Made by a program: the position numbers and the translations under genes. A DNA stretch of 64,000 nt from Tiliqua scincoides (taxonomy: Eukaryota > Chordata > Lepidosauria > Squamata > Scincidae): assembly GCF_035046505.1 (NCBI RefSeq), contig NC_089822.1, positions 91,913,659-91,977,658 on the forward strand. The letters run 5' to 3'. The notes below the pieces were generated by a model that was not told where the DNA came from, did not search any database, and worked only from the letters and a program-made list of their open reading frames with translations. Position 1 is the first letter of the stretch. Each line of letters begins with the position of its first letter. Shown here piece after piece: positions 43,860 through 54,789 of this stretch.

Positions 43860-44590
43860 GTATCTTCTTTAGCTTTGGCTGCATCCAAAATTGCATCTGA
43901 GTTGGCAAATCATTGATCATGTGGGAAAAATGGGGTTAGGTTCCCACAGACCCTTTTTGCTACACAGTTATACGAACTTTATGAACCTGAATCTTACCTT
44001 GATCTCTGTGGCTGGGTGATAGCAAGGACAGCTCAACATCTTGGTAAAACACTTTCATTAGCACTACGCTGTGCTGCCATTGTTGCAATTGTTGCTGAAG
44101 CAGCGTAAACCAGTTAGCACTTCAATTAGCACTTGGCACTTAACTGTGACTTGTTACAACAGAAGCCACAAGAACTTCCTGAGGTCTCTCAGTCTTGTTT
44201 TGGCTACTGCAAATGGGTGTGAATAGACTGCATATGTGATGACACAGGTTACACTTTTACTGATATGGATAAGCAAGTCTGCAGGATCAGAGTCCCTGGA
44301 TAAAAAGGATTGCCTGTATCTCTATATTCAATGGAGTTACTGCAGTACAAACTAATGAACCACCTAGAATACCAACTAGGCCACTTCTCAAACAAAAGGC
44401 CCATTTTCTTTGGTTCAGTTATAAGCATGCCTAAATACATTGCCTACTAATGAAGACTGGAGTAGCATTTTGTTTTAATCACGTGCATAGTTATGTTCCT
44501 TTATTCACCAGCCACACTTACTGAGACGGGACTGCTGGTGATGGTTCTGCCCTTGAGTGTAGAGAGACATTAGAAGATGGAGATGGGATA
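43860..44590. other. No recognisable feature
   Basis: AT-rich DNA without nameable repeats or genes. Confidence 0.3.
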
Positions 44591-44595
44591 GACAG

Positions 44596-44770
44596 GCTGG
44601 CTGAAGTGGTAGAGCACCTGGTTTGCAGGCAGAAGGCCTCAAGTTCTATTTCCAGCATCTCCAGTTAGGGCTAGGAAAGGCCCTTTCTGAGTCCCTGGAG
44701 AACCACTGCCAATCAGAAAGACCTAGATGAACCAGTGGTAGGAGGTATTTTAAGGTAGCTTCATATGTTG
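44596..44770 (+). mobile_element. tRNA-derived SINE
   Basis: The head carries an A-box-like AGTGGTAGAGCACCTGG (44605-44621) and a decayed B-box-like TCAAGTTCTATTTCC. The body reads CAGCATCTCCAGTTAGGGC, CCCTGGAGAACCACTGCC and ATGAACCAGTGGT. The tail is TTTTAAGGTAGCTTCATATG. This order matches a common squamate tRNA-derived SINE. No clover-leaf is preserved, so it is not a tRNA gene. Confidence 0.78.
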
Positions 44771-45001
44771 ATATGCACAAACTCAAAGTTGGAAAGGTTC
44801 TGAGCGGAGCTAAGATAGACACTGGAAGAAACTGGCCAAAGGGGCAATTCCATGGGGAGAGCGATTGCTGGATTAGGCATACTCAGAATAGTATATATTT
44901 TGTTTGTGCTGCCTTCAAGTGGCCTAGCTGGGGTTATTTCATGGTATGGTTGGTTTGCTTTTATTGAAATTGTAAGTTTTATGTTTTGATATTTTAGAGG
45001 G

Positions 45002-45353
45002 TGTTATATTGGTTGGAAACCAATGAGCCTGCTTGGTTGGAAACCTTGAGCCTGCTGAGATGTCGACATTTGAAGAGGCGTTGCTAACAATTAAGAACCA
45101 CTTGGGAGGTATATAAAGCAAAGTTGCTGGGCTTCCCCCCTTTTCTTCTTGCATTCCCTCTAGCATTTCCCAGATGAAAACAGAACCCCTCATCTCAAAG
45201 GACTGCTGCCTGTGGGGCCTGCTATCTCCCTTCCCACTCACACACACTGCTAAAATCTCTTTCCCGACTGTATACCGTACTGTACATTCAGAGCCCTGCC
45301 ACAGACTTCCACTGGTTTATGAAGCAGGTTGTGTTAATACACTGACCATAACA
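45002..45353 (+). mobile_element. Possible LTR
   Basis: Ends TGTTAT and ATAACA. A TATA-like GGTATATAAAGC sits at 45108-45119, followed by C/T-rich sequence. AATAAA lies just outside at 45369. The flanks do not show a matching 5-bp duplication, so the call is tentative. Fossil, family unassigned. Confidence 0.33.
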
Positions 45354-45742
45354 ACGTAAGAATGTTTAATAAAATGCTAAATCACACTGGGGCTCTGAGG
45401 CACTTACTACAAAACAGGGGAAACTCAACCATTTGAAACATTTGTTATCTGGATAAGCAGAGAAGAGGGAGGGCGGTGGAAAGGGAGCAGCGTATTGGCA
45501 TATAGATACACTAGAATGCAGCTGCATCTGTGTGTCGTTGTCCCCATTCCCCCCCCCCAAGTGAAGGAGTTACACAAACATAGGTATTTTTCAGTGTCCT
45601 CAATTTGTTACTAGACAAAATTTTCTTTTTAAAGTCCTGTCAATAGAAACAGTTCAGAATATCTCTTTCTGGGTTAACCATGTCCAGAAATTACCTGATT
45701 TGCTCTTGTGCCTTTAACAGCAGTTAAATGGACAGATGACAC

Positions 45743-46581
45743 TGTCAGAGTTCCCCTCCTCCCACAGGTCCCCAACTTACCCAGGGAGAGGACTTCTGGG
45801 TCAGAGGATCAGGGAGGAAGTCGGTGGAACATGGGGCCTCCTCCGCACATGCTGCCTGGGCACTCCTGTGGGCGGCAATGCACAGCAGAGGAACACTGCA
45901 CGCCGAACCCCCCGCTTCTCCCTCCGCCTTGGAGGAGGGAGGGGGAAGACAGGACGCAAGCCATTTGGCTGCTGGGCAGCCGCCCCTCCCCCGCCTCGGG
46001 GGAGAAGGGGAGCACTCCCTCGCCCAGCCAGCCAGGACCTGCCTTGCTGGGCAGGGTACCTGGCTATGACATCCGGAGCCCACAGCTGGACCTCCCGACA
46101 TCATCTGCAGAACTAGAGGACCCAGGTGGGCAGGGCCAGCCCAACCCCCAAAGGCAGAGACCAGAGCAGAGGCAGCAGCCAACTCAGGAGCAACCCTGGC
46201 AGCTCCAGGTGAGAGGAGGTGGGAGGGAAACAGAGAGAGGAAGGGGAGGAGTGATGGTATCCCAAGGGAGGGCAGTCCCAGAGACATGCCCTTTTTGTAC
46301 CATCCCTGTGAGGGAAGGGGAGGGGCCAAAGGGGAGGGGTCTGCCCTACATAAACCTGGAGGCCAGGGATGACAAGGCAGTTGGGAGTTAGAAGAGCAGG
46401 CAGGAGGATCTGCTGACAGCAGCCCCTGCTCCTGACTGGCAAATGCTGCCAGCCCAAAGAGGGGGAGCTGGGTGACACAAACCCCCCCTTTCTTCTGGTG
46501 AACTAGCCTGAGGCCTCCACAAGGGAGGCCCCTTGGAAAGGCCAGGCGGGCCCTCCCCTTCCCCCACAGGGAGGACTCACA
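45743..46581 (+). mobile_element. Solo LTR with 5-bp target duplication
   Basis: An 839-bp segment starts TGTCAGAGTTCCCC and ends GAGGACTCACA, bounded by GACAC on both sides (45738-45742 and 46582-46586). A TATA-like CCCTACATAAACC lies near 46344. GC- and CpG-rich, unlike its surroundings. The 227-codon frame inside is proline- and arginine-rich and resembles no protein I know. No internal retroviral or Gypsy genes adjoin it. The exact flanking repeat and high CpG content suggest a fairly young insertion. Ty3/Gypsy or ERV origin is not resolved. Confidence 0.8.
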
Positions 46582-46589
46582 GACACTTT

Positions 46590-47785
46590 TCCTATGGATA
46601 AAATGGAGACAAACATCATATCCTGCTAGTATCCGTTCTTCAAGGCATAACTACAGTGGATGGTTGAAAAATCGGCAGCCCTATGTGTCTAAATGGCAAC
46701 TTCCTCCCATGCTATAGTGAGAAGAAAGCAGGAAATAGAAACAAAGTATTATGGGTGTTTTGTTGTTGTTGTTGTTGTTTTAAACAGTCACTCCAGTTGT
46801 GACACCTGCATTGATTCTGCTCTGGCTTGGGTTTTTTTCATTTGGACTGGTCAGAATCTGTACCACATAGTCTAGGCATGCTGTGGCCATCCAAAGTGTA
46901 TATTCACACATTGGCTTTTGCAGATAAGTGTCCTGAACACACAGCAGGCTTGCAAATCCTTTTTGTGAATTTACAAAAATGAAATCCCACTTTTTGCATG
47001 ATGCAGCATGATTAAGACAGCCACAGATAATACTGTGGCACATCAGTGTGCGACTTGTGCTTTCACATGAGGAACAGTGCAAAATTAGCAGGGGAAGCTT
47101 TTGTCCTAGTCTGGAGAGAAACCTTCTAACATCTGCACCTCAATTAACAGTCAAGGCAATTGTACATTCAATGCAGAGAGATGATTTCCATGACAATACA
47201 GAAAAGGCATCGAAGATACAGCACCTCTGAAGATGTGTCCCAAATGTGTGTTGCATGTACTCAGGAAGGAGGACATTTTCATGAAAACATGTTCATCCTT
47301 AACAACATGCACTGATTCAGAGTGCCTGAGACTGGGAAAATGCTATGCGGAAGCCCCCTTTCATGTCTCACTCTTGCAAGTAGCCATTTCCACCTGGATA
47401 AGCCTGCAAGACATGTGGAAAGCAGATCTCTAGACAGGAGAAGGGAAGGACAAAGGCAAGTGTGAGTGTACATTGCAGTTACAATTCCTTGCAACGTTAG
47501 AAAAAATAGATGGCCCACAGCAGCCAGCAGCAGTCAAAAGGTCACTGAAAAGACAGAGCTGGTTGTTCCGAACCTATATCAGTAAAGAAGGGGAAACATT
47601 AAAAATAAGGAGCATTTAGGCAATGATGGCTCATGTCCACAGGCCTTTTCACCCTGCTAAGGAACTCCCCATCAGTTTAAGAGATGGAGACTGTTCAGGC
47701 AAGATTTAGGAGGAAGAGCCCAGGAGGTTAAGGGAGAGTCTGGAGATAAATGCTGTGCTCACCTAGGCAATGTGGCAGAGGTGGA
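46590..47785. other. No recognisable feature
   Basis: A (TTG)n run lies at about 46762-46780. No exon or repeat end recognised. Confidence 0.3.
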
Positions 47786-47787
47786 GA

Positions 47788-48320
47788 CAGTGGCCAATCT
47801 AGGGAAAATGGCACCCACGGCAAGCACTGAAATTGCACCCCTGTCCAAACAGAAAAGGGGAGATCATGGGGTGCGAAGCCAACACTGTCCATCCCACCAA
47901 GTGAATTCAATCAGCAGGCTATACAGAGAAGAGGAGATCGTGGGGTGGGAAGCCAGCCCTGTCCATCCCAGCAAGTGAATTTTTCTGTTCAATAACCATG
48001 AGTTTTCTTTTCTGAGATTTTCTTGGGGGAGGTCAACTTCTGACTATGATTTAGATAAGACTCTGTACATCAGCACCCAGAACAGTACTGCAAAAAATGA
48101 TTCCCTTTCCTACTAGCATTGCATATTTGCCACACTTCTGTTTCAAGTATATGAAAATAAGCTGAATCGTTTCTGCAGCGTTTACCTCATTTTGGAGGTC
48201 CCCAAAATGGGTGCAACAATGCACCATTGGTCGAATATAGGTACGTCCATGCCCGGTGCCCCCCTTCCAGTGGCACCCAGGGCATATGTCCCCACATACC
48301 ATACCCTAGATATGCAACTG
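47788..48320. mobile_element. hAT-type element, 533 bp, with internal duplication
   Basis: Left CAGTGGCCAATCTAGGG with AAATGGCACCCACGG. Right GTGGCACCCAGGGCATATG to CCCTAGATATGCAACTG, inverted. Flanks GGTGGAGA and GATAGAGA match at six of eight. Inside, a block of about 77 bp is tandemly doubled (GGGGAGATCATGGGGTGCGA and GAGGAGATCGTGGGGTGGGA; CACTGTCCATCCCACCAAGT and CCCTGTCCATCCCAGCAAGT). Confidence 0.75.
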
Positions 48321-48647
48321 GATAGAGAGTGTTGTGGTGGTAAATTTTTAAGTGCAGGAGGTTGGCCTGACACTCCCTGCAGCCATACCCCATTAAGATT
48401 ATAACAACAATCAGCATGACTTCATTCAATGCTTCCTTTTCCTGCCATTTATTTCTAGTCTGAAACTTACTATACTTCTTTTAAAGGTCTTATAGTTCTT
48501 TTCATCCCAAACTTATGGAGTGGGTTGCAATCATGTAACACAAATGCATAAACATTGAAAAATGGGATTAAAAACATTACAAATAAATATGAACATATAT
48601 ATTAGAATGCTAGCTTCTGGTCTATAATGCTAGATCCAGTCACCTAG

Positions 48648-48957
48648 GTTCAATTCTGCCAGATGCTGGCCCCACCCCCGCTCTCCCACTGCCCACCTAT
48701 GGGCCTGCCCACCTCCCTCCCTCTCCTGCCCCAAAACACCTCCTCCCTGCCCTTCCCAAGCCTCCGTATCGGCCAAGTTTGGCTAGTACGGACTTACCTT
48801 CCTCTGTCATCGTGGAGGCTGGATCTGGCCTCCATGGGCTGATGCACCTCTGTGCTCTGGCCAGGCTGACATTACATGCTTTGCAACACATTTGCGACCC
48901 TCCTGGGCCAGCTCAAAGAACTTGCGCCAACCCAGAGCAATCTCAGGATTGTGCTCC
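48648..48957. mobile_element. MITE, GGTTCAATTCTGCC end
   Basis: Left GGTTCAATTCTGCCAGATGC, right CAGGATTGTGCTCC. Flanks CTA and GTA. The pyrimidine-rich interior resembles 53151-53647 (CGGCCAAGTTTGGCTAGTACG). Moderately diverged. Confidence 0.55.
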
Positions 48958-49242
48958 GTATGACGCATGTGAATGCGTACAAAACCTAAATAAACAGAAA
49001 TAAAAGAAAAATAAAGATAAGAACATTGGTGAACATCATGGAAGGTTGGATGAAATCAGATGAAAGAGGAAAGCACGTGGACAAAATCTGAAATATGGTT
49101 ATAATTGAAAATGGCTGAAAGAGTAAAGCGATGAAAATCAAGTGCATGAAAGTCAAGGTATTGGTGTACTGAAAAATGAAACAAAGCAAGGGGTGCTGGT
49201 TAGACATGCCCAGGTTGTGCAGACTATATACAAATGGGGGGA

Positions 49243-49264
49243 AAGAGCAAGAGCAAGAGCAAGA
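49243..49264. repeat. (GAGCAA)n short tandem
   Basis: Nearly four units of AGAGCA in a purine-rich tract. Confidence 0.7.
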
Positions 49265-49329
49265 AAAATGCCCTTTCTCATGGTGGCATTTTTCCCTGGG
49301 GGAAAAAGGAGTAGACGGATTGCATAAGC

Positions 49330-49668
49330 CAGTGGTGTCACTATGGTTTGCATCGCCTGGTGCAGGAGACCAGCGCATCACCCCTATGGTGGACCTCCTC
49401 CCATGCAATGGGCAGGGTAATGCCCCCAGGTGGTGGATGTGGTGATGTTCCATCAATCCCCCCACTGGTTTTTTGGTTATAACTTTTGATAGAATAGATG
49501 TATTTCAATGTGGTTTGTTTCACTGCATTCTTCATGAAATTACACATTGATATAGCATGGTGGTGTTATTCTAAAATACCAAGATTTAAAAAATTTTGGC
49601 GAGTAGTTATGTCACACACCCCCCATGCACATCAACCAGTGCAGCCTGCACCCCTAGCAAGGCCACAG
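49330..49668 (-). mobile_element. hAT-type MITE with perfect 8-bp duplication
   Basis: Starts CAGTGGTGTCACTATGG and ends CCCCTAGCAAGGCCACAG. GCATAAGC occurs exactly on both sides (49322-49329 and 49669-49676). The interior (GGTTTTTTGGTTATAAC, CAATGTGGTTTGTTTCACTG, TGAAATTACACATTGA) is the reverse complement of 40030-40130, so this is an inverted deletion derivative of the 38909 family. Confidence 0.88.
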
Positions 49669-49746
49669 GCATAAGCAGATCTAGTCACCCAGGTCTGATT
49701 CTTACTAAAGGTTATTTGTATGACTGGTGAGGAGCAGTGAGCCAAA

Positions 49747-49832
49747 AGCTGCAATCCTATACACACTTACCTGGGAGTAGGCTCCATTGAACTCAAAGGG
49801 AGTTCTGAGTCAATATGCATAGGATTAGGCTG
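49747..49832. mobile_element. Short palindromic MITE
   Basis: GCTGCAATCCTATACACACT, CCTGGGAGTAGGCTCCATTG and ATGCATAGGATTAGGCTG. Nearly complete copy. Confidence 0.72.
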
Positions 49833-49839
49833 TGAGATT

Positions 49840-51160
49840 CACTCCCTTGCCCCACTGTTTATATAACCTACTAGGCCCAGCTTAGGTCTGTGAACTCATC
49901 CTGGGAAGGAAGCATTCACTTCATCATAGGGACTCCTTTCCTCAAAGGATACAGAGGAAGAACGGGTGGAAGAAGCAGTCTTTAAGAAAAAAATTGACCT
50001 TTGTTCAGAAGGCCAATAGCTGAGAAGAGCATCAAAGAAACCCTCCAAATACAGTGCAGCAGCTTGTAGTACCTGAAGGGGAATAACAGCATTAAGCCCC
50101 AAACAATTAAGATGTCACCCAACCCTACCTCAGGAATCCAACACTGAACAAATCCTACCCTCTGTAGCAGTAACTGTACACAATGTTGTAAGGCACTAAA
50201 AGGAAGACAGGAAGAGGCAGGCAAAAACAACCTATTCAGAGGCACCTCTGGTCCTATTACATTTCTGAAATTGGCTCCCTCTTTATCATCTCTATCCTGT
50301 TACTTTTTTTTTTCAGAATGAGCATAATTACCTGGGAATAATATTGGCTGGAGGATACCTGCTATACGGGGGCAGGTTCCTGGCTTCATCCATCCTACTT
50401 TTTCAACACATCCATTATTGGAAATGTATATAAAGAGCGGAATTCCGCTGTGCATCCACATTGAACACCAAGGGGTGGAAGGGATTGAAGGCAGCTCAGA
50501 AATTGGCCCAAGGGTTTCTTAATAAAAATGGCTGTCTGCCATGCATTATTCAAGTGCTGCATTATTCCAGCCCCCAAACAGGCAATGCACTGATTTATTT
50601 ACACAGAGGGTGCTGTAACGGGATGAAATTTATGAACTGCGGCTGGGCTTCCGTGAGTTTCTATCACCATTGCAAACCCGACTGCATTAAACACATTTGC
50701 ATGCCAGAGGCAAAAGGGGGAGTGTTATGGATGAAGCCAAACATCTCTCTCCTGTTTGTCATAGAACAATACAGAGCTGCTGTGCAAGAAGAGACCCATG
50801 TCCCCAAGTAGCTGGTGGCTTATTTGCTACTGCTCTCCCAATACTACTTATTTGCTTATTTGCAATACTAGCTTATTTGCTACTGCTCTCCTTTCATGCA
50901 CTCACCATGTGAGAAACATAAGATAGCCAGAGGGTACTCCAGAAGAAGGTGGGGAGTTAGCAGTCGAATACGATAGGCTGCCATTAAAAAAAAAATAGAA
51001 TAAAAATTCCCATGTTATGTGTCATCTTCACTGCACACAGCTATCTCCACAGGTCAGCATTCTGCTAGTTCATTTTTTAAATGTCTTTGGTGAATATGGT
51101 TATTTTCAAATTATCTCCTCAGGAGACGTGTTCACTGTTGACTTGTCTACCAAAACTGAG
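49840..51160. other. No recognisable feature
   Basis: Mixed DNA. A local duplication of CTTATTTGCTACTGCTCTC occurs at 50818-50837 and 50872-50892. The 116-codon frame at 50461-50811 has no recognised motif. Confidence 0.3.
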
Positions 51161-51165
51161 ATTAA

Positions 51166-51666
51166 CAGCCCAGTACTACTGGAGCTGCCCATACCACGGT
51201 ACAGCTATGCTGAAATGGTCATTGCTAGTGTATACCATAGGGGCAGGGTAGCAGCCAGAGGGCTCCTCAAGGTAAGGGAATATTAGTTCCTTGTGTCAAG
51301 CCCCAGCCTGTCCAATGGGCCTACTCGGATCTGGACCAGCAAAACTGCTTTCAGGCCCAAGAGAATGGTTAGGATTCAGCAGAGGCCTCCACCATCCCTG
51401 CTCCCTCCTGGGCTGGAACTGCCTTCTTCCCCACCCTGCCCAGTTTCACCCCCTCCCTACTCTCAGCCTCCCTGGAACACCACTGTGCCCCTTTGCAGCA
51501 GACTTCCTGCTGATGGCTTCCAGCGTTCTTCTAAATGGCACAAAGACTCACACTCGCCTCCGTGCTGGCACCTCCCTCCTTCTGGTCACCGGGAATTGCC
51601 TCACAGCATTTTTGTGACAGCCGTCTCATGGCACGACTAGCACCGGCCCCAGATTGGATTGGGCCA
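51166..51666. mobile_element. MITE with TAA duplications, about 500 bp
   Basis: Starts CAGCCCAGTACTACTGG and ends CAGATTGGATTGGGCCA. TAA flanks both ends (51163-51165, 51667-51669). The interior holds AGAATGGTTAGGATTCAGC and a C-rich part similar to 41598-42032 in reverse. Open frames of 108-115 codons reflect composition. Confidence 0.68.
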
Positions 51667-51669
51667 TAA

Positions 51670-52030
51670 GAGTTCCTGTAGCTTAGCATTCTATCTCTTT
51701 CTGATAATGTCCAGACACTGTCTAGAAGCTTTGGAAATATAGTCTTATGTTGATATCTAGTGCTTATGACAACTTACTGGGGTCTATGGGGCAAAGCGCT
51801 GCAAGGGGCTCCCTGTTGCTTCCTGCCCATCCCTGATGATGCAGAGGGTGCTACTACCTGCTGGAGTTGACCTGATCATATGGGCACTCTGCTGGATGTG
51901 GACATTTGGTCCAACCTACCCAGCCTCTGACACTATACCTGCTGATATCTGTTTTCTGTGGTTGACTCCCAGGTCACACCTCTCACATTTTTAACAGCAC
52001 ATCCATTTTGTGAGGTAAGCCATATGGAAG
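51670..52030. other. No recognisable feature
   Basis: No gene or repeat end recognised. Confidence 0.3.
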
Positions 52031-52043
52031 TAAGGCAAAGTTT

Positions 52044-52188
52044 GAAAATGGTTGGCAACCTTCAGTCTCGAAAGACTATGGTATAAGCCTACAGCACCCG
52101 GTATTCCCAGGCGGTCTCCCATCCAAGTACTAACCAGGCCTGACCCTGCTTAGCTTCTGAGATCAGACGAGATCCGGCATGTGCAGGG
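52044..52188 (-). mobile_element. 5S-rRNA-derived SINE with perfect 13-bp target duplication
   Basis: The minus strand reads 5S-like GATCTCAGAAGCTAAGCAG, GGGTCAGGCCTGGTTAG, TACTTGGATGGGAGACCGCC and GGGAATACCGGGTGCTG, then the LINE-derived tail TATACCATAGTC, TTTCGAGACTGAAGGTTGCC and AACCATTTTC. TAAGGCAAAGTTT flanks it exactly (52031-52043 and 52189-52201). It is closer to functional 5S rRNA than the copy at 1283 and is probably the younger insertion. Confidence 0.95.
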
Positions 52189-52204
52189 TAAGGCAAAGTT
52201 TATG

Positions 52205-53148
52205 CTTTTGGTAGATTAGATGGGTACCAGGGCAGAGCTGGATGCCATCAAAGTTACATTTGGACATAGCTAAAGGCGTGACAACCTTTGGAAGTTGGAC
52301 AGGAGAGTGGCTGGTTACAGGAGTTATGGTTTCAGTTGGCATAACTTCCCAATAACTTCCAAACCTGCCCTTTCTAAAAGCAGTTTTAGAAGTTTTGATC
52401 CCATGAGCTTCATTAATGGAACGTGGCTGAGAATGCATTACAGAGAAAGAAAATTCATAACACAAAAAAGAAAAACGGATCAAAAGTGCCCTTCTTCAGG
52501 GAGAACTGGGTAATCTATATCACACCGAGTAATTCCGGCCATATGATAAGGAAGAGAGACCTCCAACAGTATTTTTCAAGTTCAAGAAAAGAAAATTTTT
52601 AAAGTCACAAAATGTTCTTAGGTTTCTTTGATTTTCACTTGAATTGCAATCTAAGAATTAGAGGTTATTGGGGAAAAAAAATACCCTTGATCTACACCCA
52701 GGGCAGAAATATAAATAGACTGGCATGCTCTGGAGTGACACAACCAAAAGATCCTACAATTCAGTTTAGGTACTGAGACTTTTACATGTTAAAAACTTGC
52801 AAGGTTTTAATGAGCACTTTTGAAAAACAACATTTTTTATATAGGGAAACAAAACCCTTGTTTCTTATAAATAAAACGCTTCTGTTACAACCTAGAAGAT
52901 TGCAGCTAGGTCATATGCAGAATTGATTCACAGATGCACGTACATTATTTGACATCAGCCCATAGGCCAGTTTGGATTATACTTATTGAACCGCACCCTC
53001 TTTGTGAGATTATGCATGGCCTGCTCTTCTGTCTGGTGTACCTTCCTAAGTACATGGGGGGATCTGGTTTGGGTTTAAAGGGGAAAGGCATACCAAAAAG
53101 AGGAGTGAGACGTTCACATTCCCAATTCTAATAACCCAAAGCGAGGCT
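52205..53148. other. No recognisable feature
   Basis: AT-rich DNA. Nothing recognised. Confidence 0.3.
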
Positions 53149-53150
53149 GA

Positions 53151-53647
53151 GGGTGCAATCCTAACCCCCAGGTTAGGCCAGCACAAGTCACTTGTGCCAA
53201 ACCAGGGGTATCGCAAACATGCCATAAGTCACATTTGCATCAACTTAAGAGTCAGTGAGGCCAGCCCAAGGACTTGAGCTGGCTTCCCCATGCCGGATTC
53301 AGGCCCGGAGGCATAAGTTTGCATCGGCCAAGCTTAGCCGACATTTTGGGATGGGGAGAGGGTGTTCCTGGGAGCAGGCAGTTGGGGTGTGGGAAGCGGG
53401 ACCAGGATCTGGCAGTTATGCTGGATCCTGACCCCGTTCCCGGGCCTCTGGCTGCTCCGTTCTGCTCAGATTTGTGCCACTTCCCAAGATGACTCAGATC
53501 CAAATAGACCCATTGGCGCCACTGCAGCATAATACGGGGAAAGGAGAAAGTTTTCCCCTTGCCTTAGGTTGAGCCGATTCTGGCCCCAAACTTGCACTGG
53601 CTACAGCGCAGGCCTGCCTGTTCCAGTGCAAGTTAGGATTGGGGCTG
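53151..53647. mobile_element. MITE with TGA duplications, about 497 bp
   Basis: Starts GGGTGCAATCCTAACCCCC and ends GTTAGGATTGGGGCTG, with TGA on both sides (53148-53150, 53648-53650). The interior AGTTTTCCCCTTGCC and CTACAGCGCAGGCC is shared, inverted, with 23686-23990. Confidence 0.78.
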
Positions 53648-53668
53648 TGAGTTCAGTAAGTATCATCT

Positions 53669-53879
53669 GAACCAACCCAACTATACATGTGAAATGACTT
53701 CATTTTGCTGCTGACGTTTGACAGTTGTTTCACACATACTACACAGCCATAACTAGGGTGGAGCATGAGGGGTGCATGCTCAGGCTCTGCCCTAGTTATG
53801 GCTCGGTAGTATGTATGAAACTACTGTCAAACGTCAGCAGCAAAATGAAGTCATTGCACATGTTTATCTGGGTTGGTTC
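53669..53879. repeat. Palindrome with 90-bp arms around a hAT-like end
   Basis: Left arm 53669-53758 and right arm 53790-53879 are reverse complements with about eight mismatches by my count. The loop is 31 bases. Landmarks: GACTTCATTTTGCTGCTGAC, GTTTGACAGT, GCCATAACTAGGG. The inner part is the terminal sequence of the adjoining element, and the outer part is flanking-type sequence, also inverted. Confidence 0.85.
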
Positions 53880-54779
53880 ACGTGACTCTAGTTATGAAGG
53901 AGGCGCTGGCATCTTCATGCCGCCTTTCCTTTTCCTGTATAGACCCCTGTGGAGACAGAAGGAGAGTGCAAAGCCACTGCAGTAAGCACCCCTCCTCTGG
54001 GGAGAACCCAGAAGTGACTGCCTTGCACCACAAGGTCCCTTCTCCCTGGAGGATGTGGTGCTGGTGGACCCCCTATGCGTTTTTGCCGTTTCCTCTCCTA
54101 TGGAGGCTTCCCACCAAGGGACTGCAAGAGAGTGGAGACATAAGCAGCAAGAGGGAAGAGGGTCATGTACAGCAGCTGCAAGGCTTACCAGGATGACTCA
54201 ATCCTTTGCAGCTCTAAGAAGTAGTCCCATTTGCACCAGTTGTTCAATGAGGCTCCCTCCCAAGAAACAACAGAGCCATGAGAAGAAAAAAATGATCACT
54301 ATGAACTGCCTCCTCCCCCTCCCTGGGCTTCTCCAGCCAATTGCAAGGCAAGAACCCCCTTGGGCTCCTCTTTCTGCCCTACCTCAGCCAAAGAAAATAT
54401 CAGACTTCCCATCCTTCATCCAATGATCATTGGTTCTTTCAGAGATGGGCAAGAGAGCCTGCTCCTGCCTCCCAGCTCCTACTTATTGCAAAAGCAAACA
54501 TTAGCCTTCCCTGCCTCCTGGCAGGAACTTCCTTGCTGCTCACCTGGTCTGAATGATGCACACCAAAACAGAGTTGCATCTGCATGCTTGGGGACAAGTG
54601 TCAAGTCAAGGGGCCCTTGACTTTCCAAGTCTTCCATGTGCATAACTCTAGTGTGCTGAGTCAGCAAAAAAATGCACATTTTCACGACTCGGACTTGAGT
54701 CACCTGACTCAAATTCCCATCCCTGGGCATGACGTCATGATGTCACTGCCCTGTGCGCTGGGGCAGTGCATTACGCCTC
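53742..54779. mobile_element. Element with CATAACTAGGG/CAGAGGCGTAA ends, holding a second element
   Basis: Left ACACAGCCATAACTAGGG, right CAGTGCATTACGCCTCTG. Flanks CACATACT and TACATACA match at six of eight. Inverted relative to 29147-29425: TGGGGAGAACCCAGAAGTGA, CCTTTCCTTTTCCTG and TGCGCTGGGGCAGTGCAT are shared. A hAT-type element occupies about 54020-54725. Confidence 0.62.
54020..54725 (-). mobile_element. hAT-type element nested in 53742-54779
   Basis: The minus strand begins CAGGGATGGGAATTTGAGTC and aligns by eye over about 600 bp to 29463-30140 (GTGAGCAGCAAGGAAGTTCC, GCCAGGAGGCAGGGAAGG, GAGCCCAAGGGGGTTCTTGC, TCATCCTGGTAAGCC). The distal boundary is uncertain because it merges with the host element between 54020 and 54180. 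Confidence 0.65.
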
Positions 54780-54789
54780 TGTACATACA

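Noticed and set aside
44596-44770. tRNA gene
   Set aside because: Only box-like motifs survive and no clover-leaf forms. The body and tail are those of a SINE.
45708-46391. 227-codon open frame, longest in the window
   Set aside because: It lies almost wholly within a solo LTR, is low-complexity Pro/Arg/Gly-rich, has competing frames on both strands, and shows no known domain.
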